Origin: Williamsia soli
Lineage (GTDB): Bacteria; Actinomycetota; Actinomycetes; Mycobacteriales; Mycobacteriaceae
DNA: 64,000 bases
Direction of reading: 5' to 3'
NCBI RefSeq assembly: GCF_017377795.1
Contig: NZ_JAFRDR010000009.1
Location: 62,001-126,000 of the forward strand
A program made the translations under genes and the position numbers. Below are positions 26,942 through 36,571 of the stretch, one piece after another (position 1 is the first letter of the stretch; each line of letters begins with the position of its first letter). The notes below the pieces were generated by a model. It was given only the letters and a program-made list of their open reading frames with translations. It was not told the DNA's origin and made no database searches.

Positions 26942-27964
26942 ATGCCGCAGCAGAACCATGCCCGGAGCAGGAACAATCGTCGGCCGCGCCGGCTCCTGCT
27001 GGCGCTCCTGGCCGCCACCACCGTTCTCACCTCCCTGGTCGCGTGCTCCTCCCCCGACGACGGTGGTACCCAGGAGGTCAAGAACGAGTCCGGGGAGGCG
27101 CTCAACCTCAGTGCGAACCAAAACCAGATCGTCCCGGCCAAGGACGAGGCGATCGCCGCCACCGTCCCCCAGGCGATCCGCGACCGAGGCACCCTGATCA
27201 TCGGGCAGGGATCCGGAACCGGCAATCCGCCCTTCTCGTTCCCGTCCACCGACAACGATCAGGTCTGGATCGGCGACGAGGTGGACATCGCCACCCTGGT
27301 TGCCGGTGTCCTCGGTCTCAAACCCGAGTTCAAACGGTCCTCATGGGAGGGCCTGTTCCTCGGAATCGACAGTGGTGCCACCGATGTAGGGTTCTCGAAC
27401 ATCACAGTCACCGAGGCCCGCAAAGAGCTCTACGACTTCGCGACCTACCGGACCGATGTGCTGTCGCTGATCGTGCCGAAGGATTCGGCTGTAACCTTCA
27501 CGAGCTATCAGGACTTGAGCGGCAAGACCATCGCGGTCGGATCGGGTACGAACCAGGAGAAGATCCTGGTCGACTACGCCGCCAAGCTGACGGCGGAGGG
27601 CAAGCCCACCATCGACATCAAGTACTACCAGGACACAGCCGGCATCTGGTCGGCGTTGACGTCGGGGCAGATCGACGGGTATTTCGGACCCAACCCGATC
27701 AACGCGTTCCACGACGCACAGGTGCGGGGCACCCCGAGCGAGACCAAGATAGTCGGAACCGTCTCCGGTGCCGGTGAAAGCCTCACCGGCCTGATCGCGG
27801 CGACCACCCTGAAGGGCAACCCGCTCATCGAGCCCGTGCAGGCGGCGCTGAACAAGGTGATCGCCGACGGCGAGTATGCCGAAGTGCTCAAACGCTGGAA
27901 CCTGCAGGACGAGGCCGTCACCGAGTCCCAGTTGAATCCGCCGGGACTTCCGAAGACGGACTGA
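26942..27964 (+). CDS. polar amino acid ABC transporter substrate-binding lipoprotein
   Basis: 340-residue SBP_bac_3 protein. The N-terminus has a basic stretch, a hydrophobic core and the lipobox LVAC (cysteine 35 or so), followed by a low-complexity linker. The body contains the family features RGTLIIGQGSGTGNPPFSF, a VGFSNITVTEARKELYDFAT segment and a second domain with SGKTIAVGSGTNQEKI. It is anchored on the outer face of the membrane and delivers ligand to the permease at 25157. The ligand is likely a polar amino acid, but which one is unclear. Its last 47 bases overlap the convergent membrane protein gene. Confidence 0.92.
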   Translation: MPQQNHARSRNNRRPRRLLLALLAATTVLTSLVACSSPDDGGTQEVKNESGEALNLSANQNQIVPAKDEAIAATVPQAIRDRGTLIIGQGSGTGNPPFSFPSTDNDQVWIGDEVDIATLVAGVLGLKPEFKRSSWEGLFLGIDSGATDVGFSNITVTEARKELYDFATYRTDVLSLIVPKDSAVTFTSYQDLSGKTIAVGSGTNQEKILVDYAAKLTAEGKPTIDIKYYQDTAGIWSALTSGQIDGYFGPNPINAFHDAQVRGTPSETKIVGTVSGAGESLTGLIAATTLKGNPLIEPVQAALNKVIADGEYAEVLKRWNLQDEAVTESQLNPPGLPKTD

Positions 27965-28490
27965 TCGAACGGTCTGGCCGCCGGCGCGATTTCTGCCGGC
28001 GGCCGACCGGTTTGTACACCGACAGTACGGTCGCGACCATCAAGGCCACCGATGACACGATCGGCGGCATCAGCAGTGACATCAGGTCGAATTCGGCACG
28101 TAGTTGCTCGGCCGAGAGGCCCGGGTCGGGCTCGGCCATCGACAAGGCGTTGGGCAGCAACAGGGTTGCGACCAATGCGGTCAACACCACGCTGATGATC
28201 AGTTTCGCAGTCACCCACCCGTGCGTGACCAATCCCCACCTGGTTCCGAGCCCGAGGAGGACTCCGGTCAGCAGTGTTCCCAGGGCCAGGGCCGGAATCA
28301 CCGGCGGGATGATGATCACGATCGCCGCGATGCCGGCGGCCACCAGTTGACCGTCGTCGGTCGTGAACGCAACGACATCAAGGGCAATCAGCGCGAGGTT
28401 CACGCCGAACCAGGCCACGCTCAGCAGGATGTGCGTGGTCAGGAGAGCCTTGCGGGCAGGTCTGCTGAGTTGGAAGACGTTCGGCGACAT
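27918..28490 (-). CDS. hypothetical membrane protein
   Basis: 190-residue protein with four predicted membrane helices, starting MSPNVFQLSRPARKALLTTH. It resembles small actinobacterial integral proteins (DUF2269-like, with LGTLLTGVLLGLGTRWGLVT), but no function is known. Start ATG 28490 lies eight bases after the ABC permease stop, so it is the last gene of that exporter operon. Its end overlaps the convergent substrate-binding gene by 47 bases, and a highly charged tail is encoded there; the last part of the frame may be an extension without function. Confidence 0.7.
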   Translation of the reverse strand: MSPNVFQLSRPARKALLTTHILLSVAWFGVNLALIALDVVAFTTDDGQLVAAGIAAIVIIIPPVIPALALGTLLTGVLLGLGTRWGLVTHGWVTAKLIISVVLTALVATLLLPNALSMAEPDPGLSAEQLRAEFDLMSLLMPPIVSSVALMVATVLSVYKPVGRRQKSRRRPDRSISPSSEVPADSTGTR

Positions 28491-28498
28491 CGGACTCC

Positions 28499-29299
28499 CT
28501 ATCCTGCAGTGACGTCGCGGCGGGACATCGCGTAGGCGATCACGCCTCCACACATCACCGCGTAGAGCGACAGGGTGGTCAGCGTGGTGCCGAGAGACAG
28601 GGCGCCCGGACTGTCCGGCTGAACCAGCGATCGCATCACGAGTCCGGGAAACCACCGCTCCGCCCACTCCCGGCCTTCGCCGAGTACGTTCTCGATCGGC
28701 CCGAACCACAGCAGGCAGATGCCCAGCGCTATCGGTGTCGATCTGACCAGCACCGCAACGGTTGTGCCGATCAGCGCGTACATCGAGACAAACACCAGTA
28801 ACCGGCCATAGTCGGCGATACCGCTACCGAGGGCGTCGGCGCCCAACCAGCCGCCGGTGTCCACATCTGCCGACGGTGCCACCACCGCGGCGGTCACGGC
28901 GCCCACGATGAGAGCAACGGCCATCAGGATCGACGCCAGACTCACTCGGGCCGCCAGCTTTCCGGCGATCAATGTCAGCCGACTGGGTTGCTTCGCAAGC
29001 GCGGCGCGCAGCGTCCCCCGCGTGATCTCGTTGCCCATGGCGGCGGCGAAGGCCGCCACCACCAGGACCGTGGCGAAGCCCATCGACGAGATGACGGCGG
29101 CGGTGGCTCCTCCGGATCCGGTCAAGGCTTCCAGCGACACCCCCGGACCGTCGCCACCGCGGCCCACGGGTTCGGCCGATTCCATCAGCAACCAAGTGGC
29201 GACCGCCGCGAACACGACCGTTGTCAGGCCGAGCCCGACCCAGAGCCGCGGGCGGTTCAGCAGGATCCATTCTGAGCGAAATGAGTTGAGCAGATTCAT
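28499..29299 (-). CDS. ABC-2 type exporter permease
   Basis: 266-residue membrane protein with about six helices, beginning MNLLNSFRSEWILLNRPRLW and containing the conserved ABC-2 feature of a cytosolic MGNEITRGTLRAALAKQPSR loop after the second helix. It pairs with the ATPase at 29296 by a four-base overlap. This class (multidrug, bacitracin or lantibiotic-type exporters, or energy-coupled protein release) moves substrates out of the cell; the cargo is not indicated. Confidence 0.88.
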   Translation of the reverse strand: MNLLNSFRSEWILLNRPRLWVGLGLTTVVFAAVATWLLMESAEPVGRGGDGPGVSLEALTGSGGATAAVISSMGFATVLVVAAFAAAMGNEITRGTLRAALAKQPSRLTLIAGKLAARVSLASILMAVALIVGAVTAAVVAPSADVDTGGWLGADALGSGIADYGRLLVFVSMYALIGTTVAVLVRSTPIALGICLLWFGPIENVLGEGREWAERWFPGLVMRSLVQPDSPGALSLGTTLTTLSLYAVMCGGVIAYAMSRRDVTAG

Positions 29300-30243
29300 C
29301 GGACGGCCTTCTCTGTGGGTGCGGCGGCGTTGATCATCGTGAGGTAGCGGGATTCCAGATCGGCTCGGCGATGGTGTAATTCGCTCAGCACGATCCCCGC
29401 CGCGTGGGCGCGGGTGTTGAGGTCTGCGGCGATCCGATGCGCGTCGGACTGTACGTCCAGAGTGATGACGATCGTCTCGGCAACCCGGTCGATCGGCAAT
29501 CCGGCGGACGCGGCGACGACTACCAGCGCATCGAGATCGGTAGCTGCACAGGGCTCCACGACCAGCGCATCCGCGGTGCCACCGAGGGACTCCGGTGTGC
29601 CCAGATGCACCAGTCCGCCGTGATCGAGGACCACAAGCCAGTCACATATCTGCTCGAGTTCACCGAGCAGGTGCGAGGACACGATCACGGTACGTCCCTG
29701 ACCGGAGATGATGCGGATGAGATCGCGGATCTCCTGCATCCCTTGCGGATCGAGTCCGTTTGTCGGCTCATCGAGGATGACCAGTTCGGGGTCGCCGAGG
29801 AGTGCAGCGGCGATGCCCAGACGCTGTTTCATACCGAGGGAGTAACTCCCGAACCGGTCGCCGCCGCGGTCTGAGAGTCCGACGATGCCGAGCATGTCGT
29901 CGATCCCGGTGATGCTGTGACCGGCCAGCCTCGCCAGAGACCGGAGGTTGTCGCGGCCGGACACGGCCGGATGGAACGCCGGCGACTCGATCAGTGCGCC
30001 GGTGCGCGGGAGGTACCGGGCCCGATCGCGAATCGGCGCGCCGAGCACGGTGCCCTCGCCCTCGGACGGAGTGATCAGCCCAAGCATCATGGCCATCACC
30101 GTGGTCTTGCCGGCCCCGTTGGGACCGATGAGCCCGGTCACCGATCCCGTTGGGACCGTGAACGACACGTTGTCGACCGCGGTTCGTGATCGGTAGCGTT
30201 TGGTGAGTCCGGTGACGGAAACCGCGACGGGTGCAGTTGTCAT
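29296..30243 (-). CDS. ABC exporter ATP-binding protein (CcmA/BcrA-like)
   Basis: 315-residue ATPase. Walker A is GLIGPNGAGKTT, signature YSLGMKQRLGIAAALL, Walker B ELVILDEPTNGLDPQG and H-loop VIVSSHLLGELE. The region beyond residue 225 is the long C-terminal extension typical of BcrA/DrrA-type exporters. ATG 30243 is used as the start; GTG 30282 is an in-frame alternative with no better ribosome site. Together with the permease downstream and the response regulator upstream it forms a drug/antimicrobial peptide export unit. Confidence 0.9.
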   Translation of the reverse strand: MTTAPVAVSVTGLTKRYRSRTAVDNVSFTVPTGSVTGLIGPNGAGKTTVMAMMLGLITPSEGEGTVLGAPIRDRARYLPRTGALIESPAFHPAVSGRDNLRSLARLAGHSITGIDDMLGIVGLSDRGGDRFGSYSLGMKQRLGIAAALLGDPELVILDEPTNGLDPQGMQEIRDLIRIISGQGRTVIVSSHLLGELEQICDWLVVLDHGGLVHLGTPESLGGTADALVVEPCAATDLDALVVVAASAGLPIDRVAETIVITLDVQSDAHRIAADLNTRAHAAGIVLSELHHRRADLESRYLTMINAAAPTEKAVR

Positions 30244-30324
30244 GAGGGCAACGATGCCGCGCCTGCCGGCCGAAGTCGTCACCCTGGTGTGGACATCTCG
30301 TCTACGTCAGGTGTCGAGGAACCA

Positions 30325-30996
30325 CTACCGCGGTGGGATCTGTACCAGACCCAGTCGGTAGGCGAAGACCACCAGCTGTGCGCGATCCCGGGCCGCGAGT
30401 TTGGTCATCGCGCGACTCACGTGGGTCCGGACCGTGGCGTTGCTGACGAACCACTTCGCGGCGATCTCGTCGTTCGACAGACCTTCGGCCAACAATCGCA
30501 CCACTTCGAGTTCACGCGCGGTGAGCAGGTCGACAATCCTCGCCGGCGGCTCCGATACCGATGTCTCGCCGCCGTGGGCGAATTCGGTGATCAGCCGGCG
30601 GGTGACCCCGGGCGACAGCAGCGCCTGCCCCGCCGCGATCACCCGCACTGCCTGGATCAACTCCGCAGGCTCGGTGTGTTTGACCAAAAACCCGCTGGCA
30701 CCGGACCGCAACGCCTCGAAGACGTACTCGTCGAGTTCGAAGGTGGTGAGGATGAGAACCCTGACATCGGCCAGATCTGCGCGGGCTGTGATCTGACGTG
30801 TGGCGTCGAGACCGTCGGTGCCCGGCATTCGGATGTCCATGATGATCACGTCGGGACGCCGCTCCACACAGAGCGCGACTGCAGCTTCTCCGTCGCCCGC
30901 CTCGCCGATCACCTCGATGTCGTCTTCCGCATCGAGCAGTGCACGGAAACCCGTTCGCACCAGAAGCTGATCGTCGGCGAGCGCCACCCTGATCAT
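30325..30996 (-). CDS. NarL/LuxR-family response regulator
   Basis: 223-residue two-component regulator. The receiver domain (1-120) has the acidic pocket in ALADDQ, the phospho-acceptor D54 in VIIMDIRMPG and the conserved lysine in GFLVKHTEP. The LuxR helix-turn-helix is at about 165-215 (LTARELEVVRLLAEGLSNDE then IAAKWFVSNATVRTHVSRAM). ATG 30996 gives the usual receiver start; an in-frame GTG at 31017 would add seven residues. It is divergent from the histidine kinase (31074) and on the same strand as the ABC exporter 81 bases downstream, which it may activate. Confidence 0.92.
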   Translation of the reverse strand: MIRVALADDQLLVRTGFRALLDAEDDIEVIGEAGDGEAAVALCVERRPDVIIMDIRMPGTDGLDATRQITARADLADVRVLILTTFELDEYVFEALRSGASGFLVKHTEPAELIQAVRVIAAGQALLSPGVTRRLITEFAHGGETSVSEPPARIVDLLTARELEVVRLLAEGLSNDEIAAKWFVSNATVRTHVSRAMTKLAARDRAQLVVFAYRLGLVQIPPR

Positions 30997-31073
30997 CCCC
31001 TCAGCGTAGCCACTCACCCGATCTCAACACTGAACGGACGCGGAGCCCGGGGGCGCGGTCCTACGATCGGCCT

Positions 31074-32210
31074 GTGAAGCCTTTCCGGGAACTCGGCCTG
31101 CGCCGCAGCGATGTCGCCGTGGTGATCGTCGTGGCTGTTGTCGTGCTCGTCGGAAGTTTCCGGGTCGATCACGGCGGCGCAGACTCCCACTCCATCGACG
31201 CCCTGGCCATCGCGCTGGGCGTGATCGGGGCTCTGTCGCTGGGACTGTCGCGTCGCTACCCGCAGGTGATGATCGCCATCGCGGCGGCAACGGTTTTCAC
31301 CTATCTGGCCCGCAGCTACCCCGGTGGGCCGGTGCTGCTGGTCGGGCCGGTGTCGATGGCGCTGGCCGGATATCGCGCGTCGCGCATCGTCGCGCTCGTG
31401 GGCGCCGTCGTGATGGCGGTCGCGGTAATGGCCGGCGCATGGGTTGCCGACGGCGATCTCGGGATCATCGGAGTGGCCGGGCCGGCGTGGGCATTCGCGT
31501 TGACGCTCGCCGGCATGTTGCTGGCAGCACGGACCGAGCGCGTGGCGGCGCAGAAGGAACGTGAGGAACTACGGCGGCAGCAGGCGTCCACCGACGAACG
31601 CCTCGGCATCGCTCGTGACCTGCATGATTCCGTTGCGCACGCCCTCGCCACCATCAACGTGCAGTCCGGTGTCGCGGCCCATCTCCTCGATCGGCAACCG
31701 CACCAGGCCAAAGCCGCGCTGGAAGCGATTCGGCAGGCCAGCAGCGAGGTTCTCGACGAACTCGCCATGATGCTCGAAACGTTGCGGGACAGCGATCACA
31801 CCGCGCCGCGGACGCCCACGGCGGGATTGCCGCAGGTGACCGAACTCGTCGAGAGAGCGCGCCGGGACGGTGTGACCATCCGCTACGACGTGGTCGGCGA
31901 TATCGGAGCGGTCCCGTCCGCGGAGAGTACCGCGGGCTACCGCGTGATCCAGGAGTCGCTGAACAACGTGCGTCGCCACGCCGGACCGGCGGCTGCGGTC
32001 ACAGTCGGCGTGACCGTTGCGTCCCCGAATATGCTGTCTGTCAAAGTCATTGACGACGGAGGCGGGCGGTTTGTGTCGCCGCAGACCACGTCGAGCACCG
32101 GCTTGGGCCTGATCGGCATGCGGGAACGTGTCGAGTCGACCGGTGGCCGCCTGACTGTCGGCGCCGACCCAGACGGACCAGGTTACCGCGTTGCGGCACA
32201 CTGGGATTGA
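31074..32210 (+). CDS. histidine kinase (HisKA_3, DesK/NarX-like)
   Basis: 378-residue sensor kinase. About four to six helices lie in residues 14-155 with little extracellular loop, followed by the HisKA_3 dimerisation helix with the phospho-histidine H184 in RDLHDSVAHAL and a HATPase domain (GYRVIQESLNNVRRHAG as N-box, DDGGG as G1, STGLGLIGMRERVES as G2). Such integral sensors often detect cell-envelope or membrane stress. GTG 31074 begins the gene. It is paired with the response regulator encoded divergently 77 bases away. The gene ends just before a degenerate repeat array at 32213. Confidence 0.9.
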   Translation: MKPFRELGLRRSDVAVVIVVAVVVLVGSFRVDHGGADSHSIDALAIALGVIGALSLGLSRRYPQVMIAIAAATVFTYLARSYPGGPVLLVGPVSMALAGYRASRIVALVGAVVMAVAVMAGAWVADGDLGIIGVAGPAWAFALTLAGMLLAARTERVAAQKEREELRRQQASTDERLGIARDLHDSVAHALATINVQSGVAAHLLDRQPHQAKAALEAIRQASSEVLDELAMMLETLRDSDHTAPRTPTAGLPQVTELVERARRDGVTIRYDVVGDIGAVPSAESTAGYRVIQESLNNVRRHAGPAAAVTVGVTVASPNMLSVKVIDDGGGRFVSPQTTSSTGLGLIGMRERVESTGGRLTVGADPDGPGYRVAAHWD

Positions 32211-32212
32211 TT

Positions 32213-32275
32213 CGCCGACCGTGCCTTAACAACCGCCGACCGTGCCCATCAAACGGTCGACCGTGCGTTTACTGC
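32213..32275 (+). repeat. three degenerate copies of the 21-bp repeat, without a DUF559 gene
   Basis: Three units of exactly 21 bases (32213, 32234, 32255) with the cores CGCCGACCGTGCC, CGCCGACCGTGCCC and GGTCGACCGTGCG. They match the core of the arrays around the DUF559 gene at 37520 (CGCCSACCGTGCCC). They sit two bases after the histidine kinase stop, between convergent genes. Confidence 0.75.
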
Positions 32276-32285
32276 TCAGGCCCGA

Positions 32286-32984
32286 TCAGCTGGGTGAGAA
32301 CTGCGTGAGCAAATGACGCTCCGCATCGCGCAGATACGTGTCCATAGCGTCGGCGGCGGACTCGACCTCTCCCCCGGCCAGCAGCTCTACGATCTCCCCG
32401 TTGCGCTCGACGTACCGCGAGTGGAAGTCGCTCGCCGACCCGCTGCGGAAGAACACCAGGCGCATCTCGGCGAGCAGCAGGTTCATCTCGACATCGAGTC
32501 GGCTACTACGGGCTTGCGCGACGACGGCACGGTGAAAATGCTGATTGGCGGTGGCAACAGCATCGCCGTCGGCCGTGGCCAGCCCGTCACGCCCCTCGCT
32601 CACCGCCGCGCGCATCGCCTGCAAGAACTCATCCCCACCAGCGCCGACGCGGATCGCTCCGGTTTCGATGACCCGCCGCGCACGGTACACATCGCGCACA
32701 TCATCAGCGGTGGGTGTCCGAATGAGAACACCCCGATTGGGTACCCGCACAACTATGCGTTCGGAAACGAGCTGGCTGAGTGCCTCTCGCAGCGTATTGC
32801 GCGAGATACCGAGCGCCCGCGCGATCGACTCCTCGGGTAGCCGGGCACCCGAGCGCAACCGACCTTCATCCACCTGGGCTCGCAGCACTGCGGCAGCGCG
32901 CTCGGCCGAGGACGTACGCACGACATCCGGCCGGGCGGCCTCGAGTGCACCCAGGACATCGTCGAGGTCAGATCGGTTTTCCAC
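32286..32984 (-). CDS. GntR/FCD family regulator of the 5-oxoproline operon
   Basis: 232-residue regulator: winged helix (about 30-95: GARLPEESIARALGISRNTL then REALSQLVSERIVVRV) and FCD effector domain (about 105-225). GTG 32984 is preferred over the longest frame (33059) because a 17-base palindrome at 33014-33030 lies between and the extension has no similarity. No strong ribosome site is seen, so a leaderless start is possible. It is divergent from the NRAMP-like transporter and pxp genes, and probably represses them until 5-oxoproline or a related ligand binds. Confidence 0.85.
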   Translation of the reverse strand: MENRSDLDDVLGALEAARPDVVRTSSAERAAAVLRAQVDEGRLRSGARLPEESIARALGISRNTLREALSQLVSERIVVRVPNRGVLIRTPTADDVRDVYRARRVIETGAIRVGAGGDEFLQAMRAAVSEGRDGLATADGDAVATANQHFHRAVVAQARSSRLDVEMNLLLAEMRLVFFRSGSASDFHSRYVERNGEIVELLAGGEVESAADAMDTYLRDAERHLLTQFSPS

Positions 32985-33013
32985 GAAAACAGTGTACGAG
33001 TTCGGGAATTGTG

Positions 33014-33030
33014 GGATTGTTGAACAATCC
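33014..33030. promoter_or_regulatory. 17-bp palindrome, probable GntR operator
   Basis: GGATTGTTGAACAATCC is a perfect palindrome with one central base, in the gap between the GntR gene and the NRAMP-like gene. The core TTGTTGAACAA contains GT, three bases, AC, the FadR/GntR half-site pattern. Confidence 0.72.
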
Positions 33031-33121
33031 TTATCGCCAAGGAAAAGTCCCGGAAACATCCGGGAACGACGCTAGGAGCACGACAGCACGCACCGGGCAC
33101 GTCACCCCAAGGAGCAATTCC

Positions 33122-34330
33122 ATGGCCGAAACCATCCCCGTCGAAGCAACCAACAAAGGTGGTCGAGCCGCCCTGCTCGGCGCCATGTTCCTCATGGCCA
33201 CCAGCGCCATCGGTCCGGGTTTCATCACCCAGACCACCGAATTCACCGTGCAGCTCGGCGCGGCATTCGCCTTCGCGATCCTCGTCTCGATCCTCGTCGA
33301 CATCGCCGTCCAGCTGAATGTCTGGCGGGTCATCGGGGTCGCCGGGCGTCGCGCACACGAACTCGCCAACGAGGTCATCCCGGGTGCCGGCTACGTCCTC
33401 GCCGGACTCGTCGTCCTCGGCGGGTTGGTGTTCAACATCGGCAACGTCGGCGGCACCGGCCTCGGCACCGATGCCATGTTCGGCCTCGAACCGCGCGTCG
33501 GCGGCGCACTCTCGGCCCTGATAGCCATCGCGATCTTCCTGAGCAAGCGAGCCGGGGTCGCGCTTGATCGGATCGTCGTGGTCCTCGGCGCCGGCATGAT
33601 CCTGATGACCGGCTACGTGGCCATCGTCTCCGGACCACCGGCCGGCGAAGCGCTGCGCAACACCGTGATTCCCGAAGAGATCGATTTCCTCGTCATCACC
33701 ACCATCATCGGCGGGACTGTCGGCGGCTACATCACCTACGCCGGAGCGCATCGGCTGCTTGATACCGGCCTGACCGGACCGGAGCACGTCACCCAGATCA
33801 GTCGTAGTTCCGTCCTCGGCGTCATCGTCACCGGCGTGATGCGGGTGCTGCTGTTCCTGGCCGTGCTCGGGGTCACCGCGGGCGGAGTCCAACTGGCGAA
33901 AGACAATCCGACCGCCTCGGCGTTCGAGTCGGCACTCGGTTCCGCCGGCATGCTCCTGTTCGGGATCATTTTGTGGGCGGCCAGCATCACCTCGGTGATC
34001 GGCGCGGCCTACACGTCGGTGTCGTTCCTGACCTCGACCGAAACCTCTCCGCGCCGACGAAATCTACTGACCGTCGCCTTCATCGCGATCAGCACCGTCA
34101 TCTACCTGCTGATCGAGACAACCCCGGTGAAGTTGCTGATCTTCGCCGGTGCATTCAACGGCATCATCCTGCCGTTCGGCTTCACGCTCATCCTGTGGGT
34201 CGCCTGGCGTCGACGCGATCTGATGGGTAACTACCGTTATCCCATCTGGTTGTTGGGTATCGGCGTGATCGCCTGGTTGATCACGCTGTACCTCGGTTAC
34301 GAATCACTGACCACGTTGGGAGACCTGTGA
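33122..34330 (+). CDS. NRAMP-like transporter (YcsG-type) of the 5-oxoproline operon
   Basis: 402-residue membrane protein with about 11 helices of the NRAMP fold. The first-helix metal motif DPGN reads GPGF (residues 31-34), and the helix 6 MPH motif appears as AGAH in [15 protein letters not shown], so the metal-coordinating residues of true Mn/Fe importers are not present. In Bacillus the homologue ycsG lies in the same neighbourhood with pxpABC. Its place as first gene of this operon suggests 5-oxoproline or a related anion/amino acid as substrate. ATG 33122 follows an AAGGAG site. Stop overlaps pxpA GTG. Confidence 0.85.
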   Translation: MAETIPVEATNKGGRAALLGAMFLMATSAIGPGFITQTTEFTVQLGAAFAFAILVSILVDIAVQLNVWRVIGVAGRRAHELANEVIPGAGYVLAGLVVLGGLVFNIGNVGGTGLGTDAMFGLEPRVGGALSALIAIAIFLSKRAGVALDRIVVVLGAGMILMTGYVAIVSGPPAGEALRNTVIPEEIDFLVITTIIGGTVGGYITYAGAHRLLDTGLTGPEHVTQISRSSVLGVIVTGVMRVLLFLAVLGVTAGGVQLAKDNPTASAFESALGSAGMLLFGIILWAASITSVIGAAYTSVSFLTSTETSPRRRNLLTVAFIAISTVIYLLIETTPVKLLIFAGAFNGIILPFGFTLILWVAWRRRDLMGNYRYPIWLLGIGVIAWLITLYLGYESLTTLGDL

Positions 34331-35085
34331 GCACCATCGACCTCAACAGTGACATCGGCGAATCCTTCGGCCGCTGGGAACTCGGCGACGACAAGGCGAT
34401 GCTCGATCTGGTGACCAGCGCGAACATCGCCTGCGGATTCCACGCCGGTGACCCCAGCACCATCGCCCGGACGGCACGCTGGTCGGTCGAACGCCACGTC
34501 CGCATCGGCGCGCAAGTGGCGTATCGCGACCTCGCCGGATTCGGACGGCGCTTCGTCGACGCCTCCCGGACGGAATTGACCGACGACATCGTCTATCAGA
34601 TCGGCGGCCTGCAGGCACTGGCCGGCGCGGCCGACGGACGCGTCACATACGTCAAACCCCATGGTGCGCTGTACAACACCGCGGTTCATCATGAAGCGCA
34701 CGCGCAGGCGGTCGTCGACGCTATTGTTTCGGTGGACCCGACGCTGGCGCTCCTGGGTCTTCCGGGTTCCCGACTGCTGGCACTCGGTGAGCAACACGGC
34801 CTCCGCGTGGTGCGCGAGGCGTTTGCCGACCGCGGGTACACGCCGGAGGCGACTCTGGTGTCGAGGAAGGAACCCGGTGCCGTTCTGCATGATCCGGCCG
34901 AGGTGGCAGCGCGGGTGCTGAGGATGGTGGCCGACGGTCAGGTCGAGGCCGTCGATGGTTCGGTTGTCGACGTCGACGTACATTCGGTCTGTGTACATGG
35001 TGATTCACCCGCGGCCGTCGAGATGGCACGGGCGGTGCGGGACCTACTGACATCCGAAGGTGTTGACCTGGAGGCGTTCACATGA
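34327..35085 (+). CDS. pxpA: 5-oxoprolinase subunit A (LamB/YcsF family)
   Basis: 252-residue LamB_YcsF protein, part of the ATP-dependent 5-oxoprolinase that turns 5-oxoproline into glutamate. Recognisable stretches are [19 protein letters not shown] at the N-terminus, [19 protein letters not shown], and [13 protein letters not shown] 34327 overlaps the transporter stop; the stop overlaps pxpB. The three subunits (A, B, C) are all present in the order A-B-C and adjacent, as in Bacillus and Escherichia. Confidence 0.95.
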   Translation: MSTIDLNSDIGESFGRWELGDDKAMLDLVTSANIACGFHAGDPSTIARTARWSVERHVRIGAQVAYRDLAGFGRRFVDASRTELTDDIVYQIGGLQALAGAADGRVTYVKPHGALYNTAVHHEAHAQAVVDAIVSVDPTLALLGLPGSRLLALGEQHGLRVVREAFADRGYTPEATLVSRKEPGAVLHDPAEVAARVLRMVADGQVEAVDGSVVDVDVHSVCVHGDSPAAVEMARAVRDLLTSEGVDLEAFT

Positions 35086-35696
35086 ACCTGCTGACCTATG
35101 GTGACCGCGCCCTGCTCCTCGAGGTCGCTGACACCGATGAGGTGATCGGCTGGACTACAGCGATACGCGACGCCGCCTTGCCCGGGGTGGTCGACCTGGT
35201 GCCCGGTGCCCGAACCGTGTTGATGATCGGCGACGAGCCACAGGTGATACCCCGCCTGCAGAAAGACCTGAAAGGGCTGTCGCCCACCGAGACAACAACA
35301 CTCGACGACGGACCAGTAGTCGAGGTGCCGGTGGTCTATGACGGCCCCGACCTCGACGACATCGCCCGCCTGACCGGTCTCGACACCAACGAGGTGATCG
35401 AGGCACATGCGGGAACCACGTGGAAGGTCGCGTTCGGAGGCTTCGCACCGGGATTCGCCTACCTCATCGGCGGAGATACCCGATTGGAGGTGCCGCGCCG
35501 CGACACCTCGCGCACCAGGGTCCCGGCCGGAGCGGTCGGATTGGCCGGGGAGTTCAGCGGCATCTACCCGCGGTCGTCCCCCGGTGGCTGGCAACTGCTT
35601 GGACACACCGACTTACCGATGTGGGACGTCGACCGCGACCCTCCGGCATTGTTGCAGCCGGGGACCCGGGTCCAGTTCCGCAGGGCCGAGTCATGA
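35082..35696 (+). CDS. pxpB: 5-oxoprolinase subunit B (KipI/AHS1 domain)
   Basis: 204-residue AHS1 (allophanate hydrolase subunit 1/KipI) family protein. The conserved core is [14 protein letters not shown] and [20 protein letters not shown] then [18 protein letters not shown], the sequence block typical of PxpB/KipI. It forms a complex with PxpC; together with PxpA it hydrolyses 5-oxoproline. ATG 35082 overlaps the pxpA stop and the gene ends at 35696 in the pxpC start. Confidence 0.95.
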   Translation: MNLLTYGDRALLLEVADTDEVIGWTTAIRDAALPGVVDLVPGARTVLMIGDEPQVIPRLQKDLKGLSPTETTTLDDGPVVEVPVVYDGPDLDDIARLTGLDTNEVIEAHAGTTWKVAFGGFAPGFAYLIGGDTRLEVPRRDTSRTRVPAGAVGLAGEFSGIYPRSSPGGWQLLGHTDLPMWDVDRDPPALLQPGTRVQFRRAES

Positions 35697-36571
35697 GTTC
35701 CTTTGAAGTTCTCGCCGCCGGTCCGCTGACCACCGTCCAGGACGAGGGCCGGTCGGGTCTGGCCGCGTTGGGTGTCGGGCGATCAGGTGCCGCCGATCGC
35801 CGGTCGTACGGTTTGGCCAACCGCCTTCTCGCCAACCCCGACGGAGCGGCCGCACTGGAGGTGACGCTCGGCGGGCTGTCGTTGCGCGTCGGCGACGAGA
35901 CCTGGTTCGCGGTGACCGGCGCCGACCTGGAGGTGTTGGTGGACAGTGGTTCCGGACCGGTGGCCGTCGGCCGCAATGCCGCGTTCGTCGTCCCCGCGGG
36001 GGGCACTCTCACGCTCGGGATGGCGCGCGCAGGTCTGCGCGCCTACGTCGCTGTCCGCGGGGGTGTCGCCGTTGAACCCACCTTGGGCTCCCGGAGCACC
36101 GACACCCTGTCCGGGCTGGGACCCGAGCCGCTCGCCGAAGGCGACACCCTGGCCATCGGACCGCGACCCGGCGATCTCCCGGATCTCGATGTCGCCGCCG
36201 TCGCCACACCGGAGGCCGACGAGGTCGAGTTGAGTGTGCTGCGTGGGCCTCGCGACGATTGGGTCGTCGACGTCGACGATTTGGTGCATACGGTCTGGCA
36301 GGCGTCCGATCACAGTGACCGCGTCGGGATGCGGTTGAGCGGCAACGCTCCCGGACTCCGGCACCGCGATGAGGACCGGCAGCTGCCCAGCGAGGGCTTG
36401 GTGCGCGGATCGATCCAGGTGCCGCCGAGCGGCGAGCCGGTGATCTTCCTGGCCGACCATCCCATGACCGGTGGCTATCCGGTGGTCGCGGTACTGGTCG
36501 ACGAAGACACCGACATCGCAGCCCAGATTCGTCCCGGTCAGTCGGTGCGCTTGCATTGGAGTCGGCGATGA
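35693..36571 (+). CDS. pxpC: 5-oxoprolinase subunit C (KipA/AHS2 domain)
   Basis: 292-residue AHS2 (biotin-independent carboxyltransferase-like) family protein. It begins [20 protein letters not shown] and contains the conserved GLSRSGAADR-like element ([20 protein letters not shown]) and [19 protein letters not shown] near the end. It partners with PxpB. ATG 35693 overlaps the pxpB stop (ATGA). The longer open frame back to 35420 is antisense-type overlap with pxpB and non-homologous. Confidence 0.95.
   Translation: MSSFEVLAAGPLTTVQDEGRSGLAALGVGRSGAADRRSYGLANRLLANPDGAAALEVTLGGLSLRVGDETWFAVTGADLEVLVDSGSGPVAVGRNAAFVVPAGGTLTLGMARAGLRAYVAVRGGVAVEPTLGSRSTDTLSGLGPEPLAEGDTLAIGPRPGDLPDLDVAAVATPEADEVELSVLRGPRDDWVVDVDDLVHTVWQASDHSDRVGMRLSGNAPGLRHRDEDRQLPSEGLVRGSIQVPPSGEPVIFLADHPMTGGYPVVAVLVDEDTDIAAQIRPGQSVRLHWSRR

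Noticed and set aside
32985-33059. N-terminal extension of the GntR regulator
   Set aside because: It would cover the operator palindrome and has no match to the family.
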